From NCBI GenBank assembly GCA_022510665.1, contig JAFLSZ010000001.1, positions 1-64,000 of the forward strand: a stretch of DNA of 64,000 nt. The letters are read 5' to 3'. The DNA comes from Lachnospiraceae bacterium. Its GTDB lineage: Bacteria > Bacillota > Clostridia > Lachnospirales > Lachnospiraceae. The notes beneath the pieces were generated by a model that had not been told where the DNA came from, made no database searches, and saw nothing but the letters and a program-made list of their open reading frames with translations. The number at the start of each line of letters is the position of its first letter. Position 1 is the first letter of the stretch. The position numbers and the translations under genes are program-made. Of this stretch, positions 54,495 to 63,432 are shown in pieces.

Positions 54495-57101
54495 CTATAT
54501 ATTCTCGTTTTTCAGGTCATCCATCAGATTGTCCTGCTTAATTTTGTTCACGGCATACAGCATCGTTGCAAACACTACCACAAACACACTGAACGAGGCA
54601 ATCCCCATTGCGGCCCACGGTACGGTAAAGCCCGATATTACCGCGTTGCTTGTTACGCGATGAATAAGGAGTGCCATGCAAAGAGACAACGGAAGTCCGA
54701 ACAACAACGCTCTTGAACCGTACAAAAGACATTCGTAAAACATCATTCGGAAAAGCCCCTTTGCAGTCATGCCGACCGAACGAAGCATCGCGAAGTCACG
54801 GCGGCGCAGGGCAATATTCGTGGAAATCGTATGAAATACGTTTGCTACGGCAATCAGGGAAATCAACGTAATAAATCCATACGAGAATACGTTTGCCAAC
54901 ACAACCATATCACGTTTTTCTTTCTCCTGCTCCACGAAATCCACAATATTATAGTCGCCGTTAGTCAATGTATTTTCTTTTAAAACCTGCTTTAAACCCT
55001 GAATCATCGTCTCATAGTCGGACGCCTTGAAGCAAAATATAGTATGGTCTTCTTCCTTAGGTACTCTGGCCCTCTCCGGATAAAACAGCAGTATCCCTTC
55101 ATAACTGTACGTATATACATATATCCCGGAAGGTATTTCCTCAATTTTCCCGCCAATCCGCACGCTGTACGGCTCCAATGCCTCTTCCCCCGCCGTCTCA
55201 ATTCCGCGGCAGGTAATTTCGGAAACCTCCGGCTTTAAAATCGGAAGTTCATACGTTATCCGCTCCATTTCATTCGCCTTGTTATAAATATACAGCGTTA
55301 AGGCACGGCGGTTCAGCACAACCGCCGGCGGATTCTCCGATTCGTATTCCGCCGCGGAAATCCCGCATTCGACTGCCAACCGACGGTATAACTCCTCCGC
55401 CAGATAATATATGCCTATGGTCTGAGTCTCCTCTGTTTTCTCTTCCGTCCAGCCGGAAGGTCCGGTCGATTTACTCTTTTCCAAATACTCTTTGTATTCC
55501 CCGGTCTGCTTATCCTCCTCTAAAATCATATATCCTGTCCTTATGGTATTGTGCGTCATCTCTTTCACACCTTCAATGCTCGAAAACCACTGCGTGAGTT
55601 CCTCAATCTCCATTTCTCCCGGCATATAATACAGAACATCAATTTTTGACGGACTCAACCCGGTCGATACGGTATCAAAAAGTTCACGGCCAAAAACACT
55701 GCTTGAAACAAACAGAACAATACTAAGCGTAAGAGATATTACCGTCGTACGGTATTTCCTTTTACTCCGCTTAAAATACTTTTGGGCGAGCGCGCCTTCC
55801 AGCCCAAACAGAGCGTAAACCAATTTTGACGTTTTTACCGTCTTCCCGCGCACGGTAATTTCTTTCCCCTGCCGAATCGCCTCTATCGCGGTTACTTTCG
55901 TGGCGCGTTTTGCCGGTATCCATACGGACAGAAACACCGTAAAAAGTGCAATCAGGGCCGCCGCCAAAAGCGCCGGCGCCGAAACCGACAGCCGCATGGC
56001 ATAAGGCGAATCTATGATATGACGGAATAAATCTCCTACCAGAGCAAGCGTAACTCCCATACCTGCCACTCCGGAAAGCAGACCGAGAGGAATGCCGATT
56101 ACGGATACGATTCCGGCCTCCGAAAACACACAGCGGCGTATCTGGCGTCTTGTCGCGCCTACGGAAGACAGCAGCCCGAACTGTTTTGTCCGTTCGCTGA
56201 CCGAAATTGAAAAAGCACTGTAAATCAGGGATACCGAACCCATTAAAATCAATATACTTAAAACGACTGCCATTCCGCCTACAAAAGGCATAATATTGTT
56301 GTATCTCCATACCCCCGAAAACATCAGCACATCCCAGTTCAGCTTCACCGCGCCCGAAGCCTCCCTCAGACCGTTCCGCTCATCATAATCGTCGATTGTT
56401 TTTCCCGGTCTGCGTAAAAGAACCGATAAAAAATATTCTTTCTCTGCCTGTACCCCTTTGTCGGAATAAGTAAGCGCCGTATAGCCCGGCGCACTATACC
56501 CTTCAAGTGAATATGACGGACGTTCGTAAAAACCGACCACCGTATACGTTTTCTCTGTCTGCAAAGTCAGGATTTCCCCGTCAATGTAACCTGTTCCCTG
56601 TCCCAGTTTTTCCTCTTCCATCCGGCGTTCCCCGACGGAAAGTTCCAACACGTCTCCTAATTCCGCGGAAAAACCGCCGTTTGCGTATAAATGGTACGGC
56701 AGCAAAATTTCCGTATCCTCTTCCGGAAGCCTGCCCTTAATAATATGCACCGGCATCTGTTCCAGAAATACCGCGTCCGCCTCCAAAATGTACAAATACG
56801 GCTTCTGATCATTTTCGGTTTCAACCGCCGCGTATCCTAACTGCCCGGCGCTTCCGAGCATCACGGTATCCTTATCTCTGGCCATCTGCGCGTAAAGCAG
56901 GGAATCCGCGTCCTGTACCAGAATATGCCAGTTTCCTTCACGATAGATACAGGTACGCCTGCTAAACTCCATAAGACTGGAACAAAATGTTGTAACCGCC
57001 GTAAACATGGCAGTGGAAAGAATTACGCCGACAATAGTAACCAGCGTCCGGACACGGTTCTTTTTCATCGTTTTCCATGTTACTTTTGAGAAAATATTCA
57101 T
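54495..57101 (-). CDS. FtsX/MacB-type ABC permease, 868 aa
   Basis: An ABC permease with a first helix (about 18-40), a large extracellular domain (about 45-260), three helices (about 270-390) carrying an FtsX block, then a second copy: helix near 455, another outer domain (about 475-720) and three helices (730-855). RTKQFGLLSSVGATRRQIRR and RRRDFAMLRSVGMTAKGLFRM are the paired coupling motifs. The ATPase gene overlaps by 4 bp. With the adjacent two-component system it resembles peptide-sensing/resistance modules. No terminator is evident in the 8-bp gap to the convergent gene. Confidence 0.87.
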   Translation of the reverse strand: MNIFSKVTWKTMKKNRVRTLVTIVGVILSTAMFTAVTTFCSSLMEFSRRTCIYREGNWHILVQDADSLLYAQMARDKDTVMLGSAGQLGYAAVETENDQKPYLYILEADAVFLEQMPVHIIKGRLPEEDTEILLPYHLYANGGFSAELGDVLELSVGERRMEEEKLGQGTGYIDGEILTLQTEKTYTVVGFYERPSYSLEGYSAPGYTALTYSDKGVQAEKEYFLSVLLRRPGKTIDDYDERNGLREASGAVKLNWDVLMFSGVWRYNNIMPFVGGMAVVLSILILMGSVSLIYSAFSISVSERTKQFGLLSSVGATRRQIRRCVFSEAGIVSVIGIPLGLLSGVAGMGVTLALVGDLFRHIIDSPYAMRLSVSAPALLAAALIALFTVFLSVWIPAKRATKVTAIEAIRQGKEITVRGKTVKTSKLVYALFGLEGALAQKYFKRSKRKYRTTVISLTLSIVLFVSSSVFGRELFDTVSTGLSPSKIDVLYYMPGEMEIEELTQWFSSIEGVKEMTHNTIRTGYMILEEDKQTGEYKEYLEKSKSTGPSGWTEEKTEETQTIGIYYLAEELYRRLAVECGISAAEYESENPPAVVLNRRALTLYIYNKANEMERITYELPILKPEVSEITCRGIETAGEEALEPYSVRIGGKIEEIPSGIYVYTYSYEGILLFYPERARVPKEEDHTIFCFKASDYETMIQGLKQVLKENTLTNGDYNIVDFVEQEKEKRDMVVLANVFSYGFITLISLIAVANVFHTISTNIALRRRDFAMLRSVGMTAKGLFRMMFYECLLYGSRALLFGLPLSLCMALLIHRVTSNAVISGFTVPWAAMGIASFSVFVVVFATMLYAVNKIKQDNLMDDLKNENI

Positions 57102-57781
57102 CTGCGGATCACCTCGTTACGGGTAATCTTTCCGTCCTCAATCGCAATCATGCGATGCGCCTGAAGGGCAATATTTTCATCGTGGGTAATCACCAAAAGT
57201 GTCTGCCCGTACTTCTCGTTTGACATCTTCAGAAGTTCCACAATCTCCTGGGAATTTTTTGAGTCCAGATTTCCGGTCGGCTCATCCGCGAGCACAACTG
57301 CGGGCGCGTTCATCAACGCCCTTCCGATTGACACTCTTTGCTGCTGTCCGCCCGAAAGCTGGTTCGGCAGATGATTTTCCCGCCCGGTCAGCCGCAGGCT
57401 CTCCAACAGCTCCTTTAAGCGTTCTTCATTCACACGCCGCCCGTCCATCAGAACCGGAAGCGTAATATTCTCGACTACATTTAAAACCGGTATCAGGTTA
57501 TAAAACTGATAAATCAGTCCCACTTCCCGCCGCCTGAAAATCGAAAGTTCTTCCTCTCCCACCGAGTAGACGTCCTGCCCGTTCATAAACACTTTTCCGG
57601 AAGTCGGACGATCCACACCGCCCAAAATATGCAGCAGGGTTGATTTCCCGGAACCGGACGGCCCGATAATCGAAACAAACTCCCCTTTTTCCACCGAAAA
57701 GCTGATTCCGTCCAATGCACGGACTTCATTTTCTCCGCTCCCGTATTTCTTTGTCAGATTTTCCACTCTTAAAATTTCCAT
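57098..57781 (-). CDS. ABC ATPase of the MacB/LolD/BceA type
   Basis: 227 aa. [44 protein letters not shown] and VITHDENIALQAHR; ADEPTGNLDS is the hallmark of this group. Pairs with the FtsX-type permease (ATGA overlap). Such pairs move lipids, peptides or antibiotics mechanically rather than as classic exporters. AAAGGAG precedes the ATG. Confidence 0.9.
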   Translation of the reverse strand: MEILRVENLTKKYGSGENEVRALDGISFSVEKGEFVSIIGPSGSGKSTLLHILGGVDRPTSGKVFMNGQDVYSVGEEELSIFRRREVGLIYQFYNLIPVLNVVENITLPVLMDGRRVNEERLKELLESLRLTGRENHLPNQLSGGQQQRVSIGRALMNAPAVVLADEPTGNLDSKNSQEIVELLKMSNEKYGQTLLVITHDENIALQAHRMIAIEDGKITRNEVIRR

Positions 57782-57812
57782 AAAATGCCGCTCCTTTCTG
57801 TATACAGTCTAA

Positions 57813-57824
57813 CACTCCGGAGTG
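57813..57824. promoter_or_regulatory. Perfect palindrome CACTCCGGAGTG ahead of the ABC genes
   Basis: A 12-bp perfect palindrome about 32 bp before the ATPase start, in the 115-bp gap after the kinase gene. A possible -10 (TAGACT) lies right beside it. It could be the response-regulator site, but no matching copy was found elsewhere. Confidence 0.35.
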
Positions 57825-57896
57825 ACACCGCCATGACTTTTTTATTACAAAATCGTCACTTTCCGAAAAAACGCAAAAAACATAAAACGAAAAAAT

Positions 57897-58895
57897 CTAT
57901 ATAATGCCTTTATAAAAACGAATCGTAAAGACAGCGCCGCCCTGCGGATGATTGTCCGCCTTTATTATCCCATTCTGCCCCGTCACAATCATGCGCGAAA
58001 GAGCAAGCCCGATACCGATACTCTGTTCACCGGAATTTTTCCCCTTATAAAAGCGTTCAAACAGGCGGGGCAGATCTTCTTTTGCTATTCCCTCTCCCTC
58101 ATCCCGGATTAAAATCTCGGAATAAAGCGCGTTCTCGTTTGCCGTAACGAATAAAGTCCCGCCGTCTTTCATATGTTCAAGGCAATTTTTCATAACATTT
58201 CCGACTGCCTCCGCCGTCCATGACAAATCTCCCGTAAAACCACCCTCCGCCGATACCGCAAGCTTTTGCTCCCGTACCTCCATCGAAATTTCAAACGGCT
58301 CCGCCGCCTTTTTCAACAATTCCCCGAAAGAAACCCTCTGCTTTTGAAACTGAATCATACCGGCGTCCAGACGCGCAATCTTTAACAATGATTCTACGAG
58401 CCAGTCAATTCGCGTTATCAGTTTACGAAGCTCCAATAAATGCTCTTTCCGGATGTCCTCTCCTTCCTCTCCCCCCATCGAAGCCAGCGTCAGATGCAGC
58501 GCCGTAAGCGGCGTACGGAGCTGATGGGAAATATCCGCAATCAAATCCGCCATACGCTCCTTGTCCCTGCGCATCAGGTCGTTCTGCTCCCGTAAACGTA
58601 TTACCAGTTTCATTATTTCGCTCCGCAAAAGGCTCAGTTCCCCTTCCTTGTATTCGGAAAGCGTCTTCTGTTCCGAGCCGTGCAAAATCGCGTCAATCTC
58701 CGTACAGAGTCGTTCAAGCCGGACGTAGCGCTGCTTTGTCACATAAAAATGATATCCCGCCATCGCCAGAAACAATACCAAAAACAAAAGAGACTTCTGC
58801 GGCGCCGCCCACAGGGCAAGTCCTGTCCCCACGGCGGTAAAAAGCATATAAACCACGAACTGTATACGCAGTTCCGCATTCCTTAGAAGTTTCAT
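57897..58895 (-). CDS. Intramembrane-sensing histidine kinase
   Basis: 332 aa from the ATG after GGAGGG (an in-frame TTG at 58979 would overlap the regulator gene). Two closely spaced N-terminal helices (about 10-45) with almost no outer loop, a linker, HisKA with His124 in DISHQLRTPLTALHL, N box VGNVMKNCLEH, G1 DEGEGI and G2 SIGIGLALSRMI. This short-sensor design is typical of kinases that sense through a partner ABC transporter, and the ABC genes are immediately downstream. Confidence 0.88.
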   Translation of the reverse strand: MKLLRNAELRIQFVVYMLFTAVGTGLALWAAPQKSLLFLVLFLAMAGYHFYVTKQRYVRLERLCTEIDAILHGSEQKTLSEYKEGELSLLRSEIMKLVIRLREQNDLMRRDKERMADLIADISHQLRTPLTALHLTLASMGGEEGEDIRKEHLLELRKLITRIDWLVESLLKIARLDAGMIQFQKQRVSFGELLKKAAEPFEISMEVREQKLAVSAEGGFTGDLSWTAEAVGNVMKNCLEHMKDGGTLFVTANENALYSEILIRDEGEGIAKEDLPRLFERFYKGKNSGEQSIGIGLALSRMIVTGQNGIIKADNHPQGGAVFTIRFYKGII

Positions 58896-58956
58896 CACTA
58901 TCCCTCCTGTTTTCCTTTTTTCCTGCCTGCTTCTTTCTTCCCTACGCTTTGTACTT

Positions 58957-59628
58957 TTATTCTCCCGCCTTATACCCAATTCCGCGTACCGTTTTTATAA
59001 TCAAAGGATTTCCCGCGTCCTCCTCAATCTTTTCCCGCAGCCGCTTAATATAAACCGTCAGCGTATTGTCGTTTACAAACTCTCCTGCCGCGTCCCAGAT
59101 TTCCTCCAACAGCTTTGTCCGGCTTAACACAACGCCTTTGTTATGAAAAAACACGGATAACAGACGGTATTCTAACGCCGAAAGGCATAAATCGGCTCCG
59201 TTTTTAAAGGCAGCTCCTTTTTCGGCATCCAGATAAACCCCGCCGATTTCGAGTACCTGTTTTCCCTTTCCCGTCCGACGCAGTACGGTGCGGATACGGG
59301 ATACCAGTTCCCTCGGCCGGAACGGTTTGGCAATATAATCGTCGGCCCCCATTTCAAGTCCCGCCACTACACTGTGTTCGTCTCCCGAAGCCGTCAGAAA
59401 AATGACCGGAATATCCCTGTCCTGCTTTAAGGCGGAACAGACCACAAACCCGTTGCCGTCCCTCAGCGAAATATCCAGCAGTACCAAATCAAACTCCGTT
59501 TCCCCCGCAAGACGCAGGGCATCGGACTGCCCTTTTGCGTTCGTCACGGCAAATCCTTCCATTTTTAAAAACTCCGTCAACGACTTTACAATTGCCTCGT
59601 CATCCTCCACCAAAAGAATTTTTGTCAT
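58957..59628 (-). CDS. OmpR-family response regulator
   Basis: 223 aa. The receiver has VEDDEAIV, Asp52 in DLVLLDISLRDGNG, and DDYIAKPFRP; winged-helix domain with LSALEYRLLSVFFHNKGVVLSR and ending IKTVRGIGYKAGE. First of the order regulator-kinase-ATPase-permease, all on one strand. Likely activator of the ABC genes. GGAGAG lies before the ATG. Confidence 0.92.
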   Translation of the reverse strand: MTKILLVEDDEAIVKSLTEFLKMEGFAVTNAKGQSDALRLAGETEFDLVLLDISLRDGNGFVVCSALKQDRDIPVIFLTASGDEHSVVAGLEMGADDYIAKPFRPRELVSRIRTVLRRTGKGKQVLEIGGVYLDAEKGAAFKNGADLCLSALEYRLLSVFFHNKGVVLSRTKLLEEIWDAAGEFVNDNTLTVYIKRLREKIEEDAGNPLIIKTVRGIGYKAGE

Positions 59629-59736
59629 CTGCTTCCTCCTCTCCTGTATCTGAAACCGCTTTTCACAAATTTTACTTAATTCTCAAATATTACAATAGCA
59701 CCGTCCATCTGTTTTGCTTACGTTTTCTATAACATG

Positions 59737-59764
59737 AAAAAAGAACCTGCCATTCGGTAAGTCC
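59737..59764 (-). terminator. Terminator after tRNA-Ser
   Basis: On the minus strand GGACTT (59764-59759) pairs with AGGTTC (59748-59743), with a CC/GG inner pair, followed by TTTTTT (59742-59737). Confidence 0.65.
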
Positions 59765-59777
59765 TTCTTTGCAAAAG

Positions 59778-59863
59778 CGGAGTGGGTGGGATTCGAACCC
59801 ACGGTACCTTGCGGTACAACTGATTTCGAGTCAGTCTCGTTACGGCCTCTTCGATACCACTCC
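59778..59863 (-). tRNA. tRNA-Ser (anticodon CGA)
   Basis: 86 nt with a long variable arm, as expected for tRNA-Ser. Acceptor GGAGTGG (59863-59857) with CCACTCC (59785-59779), discriminator G; anticodon stem ACTGA/TCAGT around loop CTCGAAA, anticodon CGA for UCG codons. CCA is not encoded. Confidence 0.95.
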
Positions 59864-59900
59864 GTATAATCTATGGTAACAGCAAATGCTGTAATACCCG

Positions 59901-60881
59901 CTATGATGCGCCGACGGCATTCAGCAGAAACAACTCCACTGCGATACGCTCGTCAATACGCCCTGTTTTAATCTGCTCCTCCAGCTCCGTTCCGTAAGTA
60001 ACCAGACGAAAGAGCTGCTCTTTGGTAAAATTCTTTGCCTGCGAAAGGCACTTCCCTACCGCAAACGGCGGCATCCCCGCTTTAGAAGCAATGGCGGAAC
60101 GGTCAAGCCCCTGTCTGTTCATCTCCGCCGCCTGCAAAATCATATTGCACTGGCGCACCATCAGATACAGTACCGTCATCGGCTTCTCCCGCACGGCAAG
60201 CAAATCGTGATACAGCTTTAAGGCAAGCTTTTTATCCTTAGCCCCAAGCGCGTCGATCATGGCAAAAATCTTTCCGGAAATCTGTTCCACCGTCACCGCG
60301 AGAATATCTTCCTTCGTGATAACCTCCCGTTCACCGGTATAGCAGACCAGCTTCTCCGCTTCGCTCTCTATATTCTCCATATCGCTTCCGACACGTTCCA
60401 GAAAAAAACGCAAGTCGTCTTTGCTGATTTTCTTCCCGTCCCGGTTTAAAAGCTGTGCGCTCCAAAGCATAAGATCGCTTTCACCAAGGCCGTTCATTTC
60501 GCAGACGTAGCCGTGTTCTTTCACGGCCTTAAACATCCGGCTCCGCTTATCCACCTCGGTTTCGTTAAAAATGAGTACCGCGCTTTCCGGGATGCGGGAA
60601 ATCTCATCCGCAAAGTCACACGCGTTTTTAAACGCTCCTGTATTTTCCAAAACAATGACGCGGTGTTCCGCGAAAAAAGGCATCGTTTCCGCCAGATTCC
60701 TGACCTCATTCCAGTCGGTATCTTTTCCGGAAAATACGGACAAATTCATCTCGTCCCCGCCCGCGAGCGCTCCCGCTTTCAATTTGGAAGTATAAAAACG
60801 GCGCAGATACGTTTCCGTCCCGTAAAGCAGATATACGGTCTTGTACTGTCCGGTTTTGATATGCTCTTTTATTCCCTTCAT
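59901..60881 (-). CDS. holA: DNA polymerase III delta subunit
   Basis: A 326-aa clamp-loader subunit that opens the beta clamp. VYLLYGTETYLRR (degenerate nucleotide site), ESAVLIFNETEVDKRSRMFK, LRFFLERVGSDMENIESEAEKL and the C-terminal helical collar (LYHDLLAVREKPMTVLYLMVRQ) match HolA. I start at the ATG 60881, five bases after AAAGGAG; the GTG two codons upstream overlaps that site. Follows comEC, as in many Bacillota. Confidence 0.92.
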   Translation of the reverse strand: MKGIKEHIKTGQYKTVYLLYGTETYLRRFYTSKLKAGALAGGDEMNLSVFSGKDTDWNEVRNLAETMPFFAEHRVIVLENTGAFKNACDFADEISRIPESAVLIFNETEVDKRSRMFKAVKEHGYVCEMNGLGESDLMLWSAQLLNRDGKKISKDDLRFFLERVGSDMENIESEAEKLVCYTGEREVITKEDILAVTVEQISGKIFAMIDALGAKDKKLALKLYHDLLAVREKPMTVLYLMVRQCNMILQAAEMNRQGLDRSAIASKAGMPPFAVGKCLSQAKNFTKEQLFRLVTYGTELEEQIKTGRIDERIAVELFLLNAVGAS

Positions 60882-60920
60882 AGGCACTCCTTTAACTTTA
60901 TCTATTGTACATGAACTGCG

Positions 60921-63419
60921 TCAAAATAGCAAGGGGATTTTTGATTTTTTCTTATACAAAACTTTTTCCTTCACCCCATAACATATCCGATACCTGCTTT
61001 TTCCCACCTTTACGGTAATACAGCCTATTTCGTCCGTCCGCAGCACCCTGCTTTCCGCCCCGTAAAGCGTTTCCAAAGTTTTTTCGTGCGGATGCCCGTA
61101 CCGGTTATTCTTTCCGCAGGAAATAACGGAAAACACCGGCCGCAGCTTTGTAATAAACTCCTTTGAAGATGCACTCGCGGAACCGTGATGCGCCGCCTTT
61201 AATACCTCAACGGAGCGCTCTTTTAGTTCCTGCCGCGCTAAAAGACTTCTTTCTCCCGCCGCATCAATATCTCCGGTCAGCATTAAATCAAACTCTCCGT
61301 AAGAGGCAAGCAATACCATGGACGAGGCGTTTTTGTCGGAAAATACCGCGCCTTCCTTTGGCGCCAGACAGGAAAGAGAAAACTTCTTCCCCGGCAAAAG
61401 GCAGTCTCCCGCGGATAAATACAATACCTTCACATTCTTTTCTTCGGCGCTTTTTACAAGCTCCAGATAGGCGGAATCCGGTTCCTCCAAAAGCGGCAGC
61501 GCAATACTTTTAATTAAAATCTCTCCCTGATATCCCGCAGCCGCAGCGCGGTACGAAGAATATGACGGCATTCTTGTTAAAAGTTCGCGGATTCCGCTGA
61601 TATGGTCGCTGTCCGTATGACTGATTACCGCACAGTCGATGACACGGATTCCGCTCGCTTTTAAATAAGGAATCAGCCGCGTACTTCCGACGCTCCCTAC
61701 ATCCGAACTTCCGCCGTCTACCGTAATCACCGCGCCGAAACGCTCCCGTAAAACGATTCCGTCCCCCTGCCCCACATCCAGAAATACCGCTTCAAACGCC
61801 GCACAGGGCAGGGGCAGAAGAATGACCGGAAGAAAAAGAAGCACGGCGCCCAAGCGTCTTTTACGTTCCCGCTTTTTTGTACTTTGCAGCGCAAACACAC
61901 TTCCTGCCAGCACGGCAAAGTAAAGCACAAGCTGCCACAAGGCAGGCTTTCCGAACAGCAGCATAGAAAACGGAAGCCTTGAAACAAATTTACAAAGCGT
62001 TTCATACAGCCATAAAATCGCGTATACGCCGCCCGCGAAAAAATATCCGAGCCCTGCGCTAAACAGTCCGCCGATACCCGCTAAAAGGGCACAGATAAGC
62101 AGAATTGTCATAAGCGGTACGACAAACGGATTGAGAAAAAATCCGTAAAGGGGATACTCAAAATAGTGCAGCGCCGTGACAGGGAGCGTTACAAGCTGAA
62201 TCGCCATACCGGACAAGACAATACTCTTTCCCTTTTTTGCCCACGCCGCCTTTCCTTTTAATAAAACCCCTTCCTGCTTATTTAATATGCCCGTAAGCAC
62301 CGACGCACCATAGGCAGCAGCATAAGAAAGTTGAAAAGATGCCGTATACAAGGCTCCCGGACTTTGAAGCAAAATTAACACCGCGCTGACCGCTATTGCC
62401 GAAAGCGTATCGTATGTCCTGCCGAGCGCCGTTGCAAAAAGAAGCAGAAAAAACATAATGACGGCCCGTTTCGTAGAAGTTCCCGCATCCACAAATTTTC
62501 CGTACAGAATCACACAGGCACACGCGGCGGGAATCGCTCCGTTTCTGCCAAGCGGAGTACGGCGCAGGAAACGATATACCGCCATACCGAGCAACGACAC
62601 ATGCAGTCCCGAAATCGCGAGGATATGTGAAATCCCCCCGCGGCGGTATAACTCCTTTGTTTCCTCCGACAAAAGCGCGCGTTCCCCCAAAAGCATCGAA
62701 GAAACTATCCCCGCGCGGTCTTCCCCGAGGTAGATCAGATAGCTTTCCTGTAATTTGTTTTTTGCCATGAAAAATGCCTGATTTAAGCGATGATAAGAAA
62801 AATCCGTAATCCTGACGGACGACGCCGTAAGCGTCCCCGTGATTCCAAGAGAAAAATAATACTGTCCGGCATCAAACTGCCCAAGGTTTCCCGCGGCTTC
62901 TATCCCTTTGCCTTTTCCGTACAGCTGCACCTGCTGCCCGTCTTTTATCGTTCCGTTTTCCGCCGCAAAGCCGTCCATGTAAACAAGCAATGTTCCGACC
63001 TTACGGTACTCTCCTTCCGAAGAATCCGGCGCGGCTTTTGCCCCTTCCAGTTCAAAACGGACTCCGGTTTTTGATGCTCTCATGTGGGTAACGGTTCCCG
63101 TTACCCATATCTTTCCGCCGTCCTCCATACTTTTTTCAAAGCGCGCCGCACGCCTGTTATACTCCGTTCTCTCACCGCTCATTACCCCAAAGCCAAAAAG
63201 CAGGCACAACGGCGCGGCAAAGAGCAGCCTGTCCCCGAAAGACGGTTTCCGTTTCTCTTTTCTCATTTTATAATACACTAAGACTTCCGCCAAAAAAAGA
63301 AACAGCCCCATTCCGAATACAGCGAAAAAGCGCATCCGCTCCGATAACATACCAACGGCGAATACGGCGGCACACAGCACCGCCGGCCGTTTCAAAAAAA
63401 CACTCCTTTGCCCTATCAT
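60921..63419 (-). CDS. comEC: DNA uptake channel ComEC/Rec2
   Basis: An 832-aa membrane protein with three parts: an N-terminal DUF4131/OB region (about 1-190), the Competence domain with many helices (about 220-500; ISHILAISGLHVSLLG, GTSTKRAVIMFFLLLFAT), and a C-terminal metallo-beta-lactamase-like nuclease domain (about 535-820; VFLDVGQGDGIVL, SHTDSDHISG, AAHHGSA). All three being intact suggests a working channel for single-stranded DNA import. Start at the ATG 63419, 5 bases after AAGGAG; nine upstream codons were dropped. Confidence 0.93.
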   Translation of the reverse strand: MIGQRSVFLKRPAVLCAAVFAVGMLSERMRFFAVFGMGLFLFLAEVLVYYKMRKEKRKPSFGDRLLFAAPLCLLFGFGVMSGERTEYNRRAARFEKSMEDGGKIWVTGTVTHMRASKTGVRFELEGAKAAPDSSEGEYRKVGTLLVYMDGFAAENGTIKDGQQVQLYGKGKGIEAAGNLGQFDAGQYYFSLGITGTLTASSVRITDFSYHRLNQAFFMAKNKLQESYLIYLGEDRAGIVSSMLLGERALLSEETKELYRRGGISHILAISGLHVSLLGMAVYRFLRRTPLGRNGAIPAACACVILYGKFVDAGTSTKRAVIMFFLLLFATALGRTYDTLSAIAVSAVLILLQSPGALYTASFQLSYAAAYGASVLTGILNKQEGVLLKGKAAWAKKGKSIVLSGMAIQLVTLPVTALHYFEYPLYGFFLNPFVVPLMTILLICALLAGIGGLFSAGLGYFFAGGVYAILWLYETLCKFVSRLPFSMLLFGKPALWQLVLYFAVLAGSVFALQSTKKRERKRRLGAVLLFLPVILLPLPCAAFEAVFLDVGQGDGIVLRERFGAVITVDGGSSDVGSVGSTRLIPYLKASGIRVIDCAVISHTDSDHISGIRELLTRMPSYSSYRAAAAGYQGEILIKSIALPLLEEPDSAYLELVKSAEEKNVKVLYLSAGDCLLPGKKFSLSCLAPKEGAVFSDKNASSMVLLASYGEFDLMLTGDIDAAGERSLLARQELKERSVEVLKAAHHGSASASSKEFITKLRPVFSVISCGKNNRYGHPHEKTLETLYGAESRVLRTDEIGCITVKVGKSRYRICYGVKEKVLYKKKSKIPLLF

Positions 63420-63432
63420 CAAAACTCCTTTC

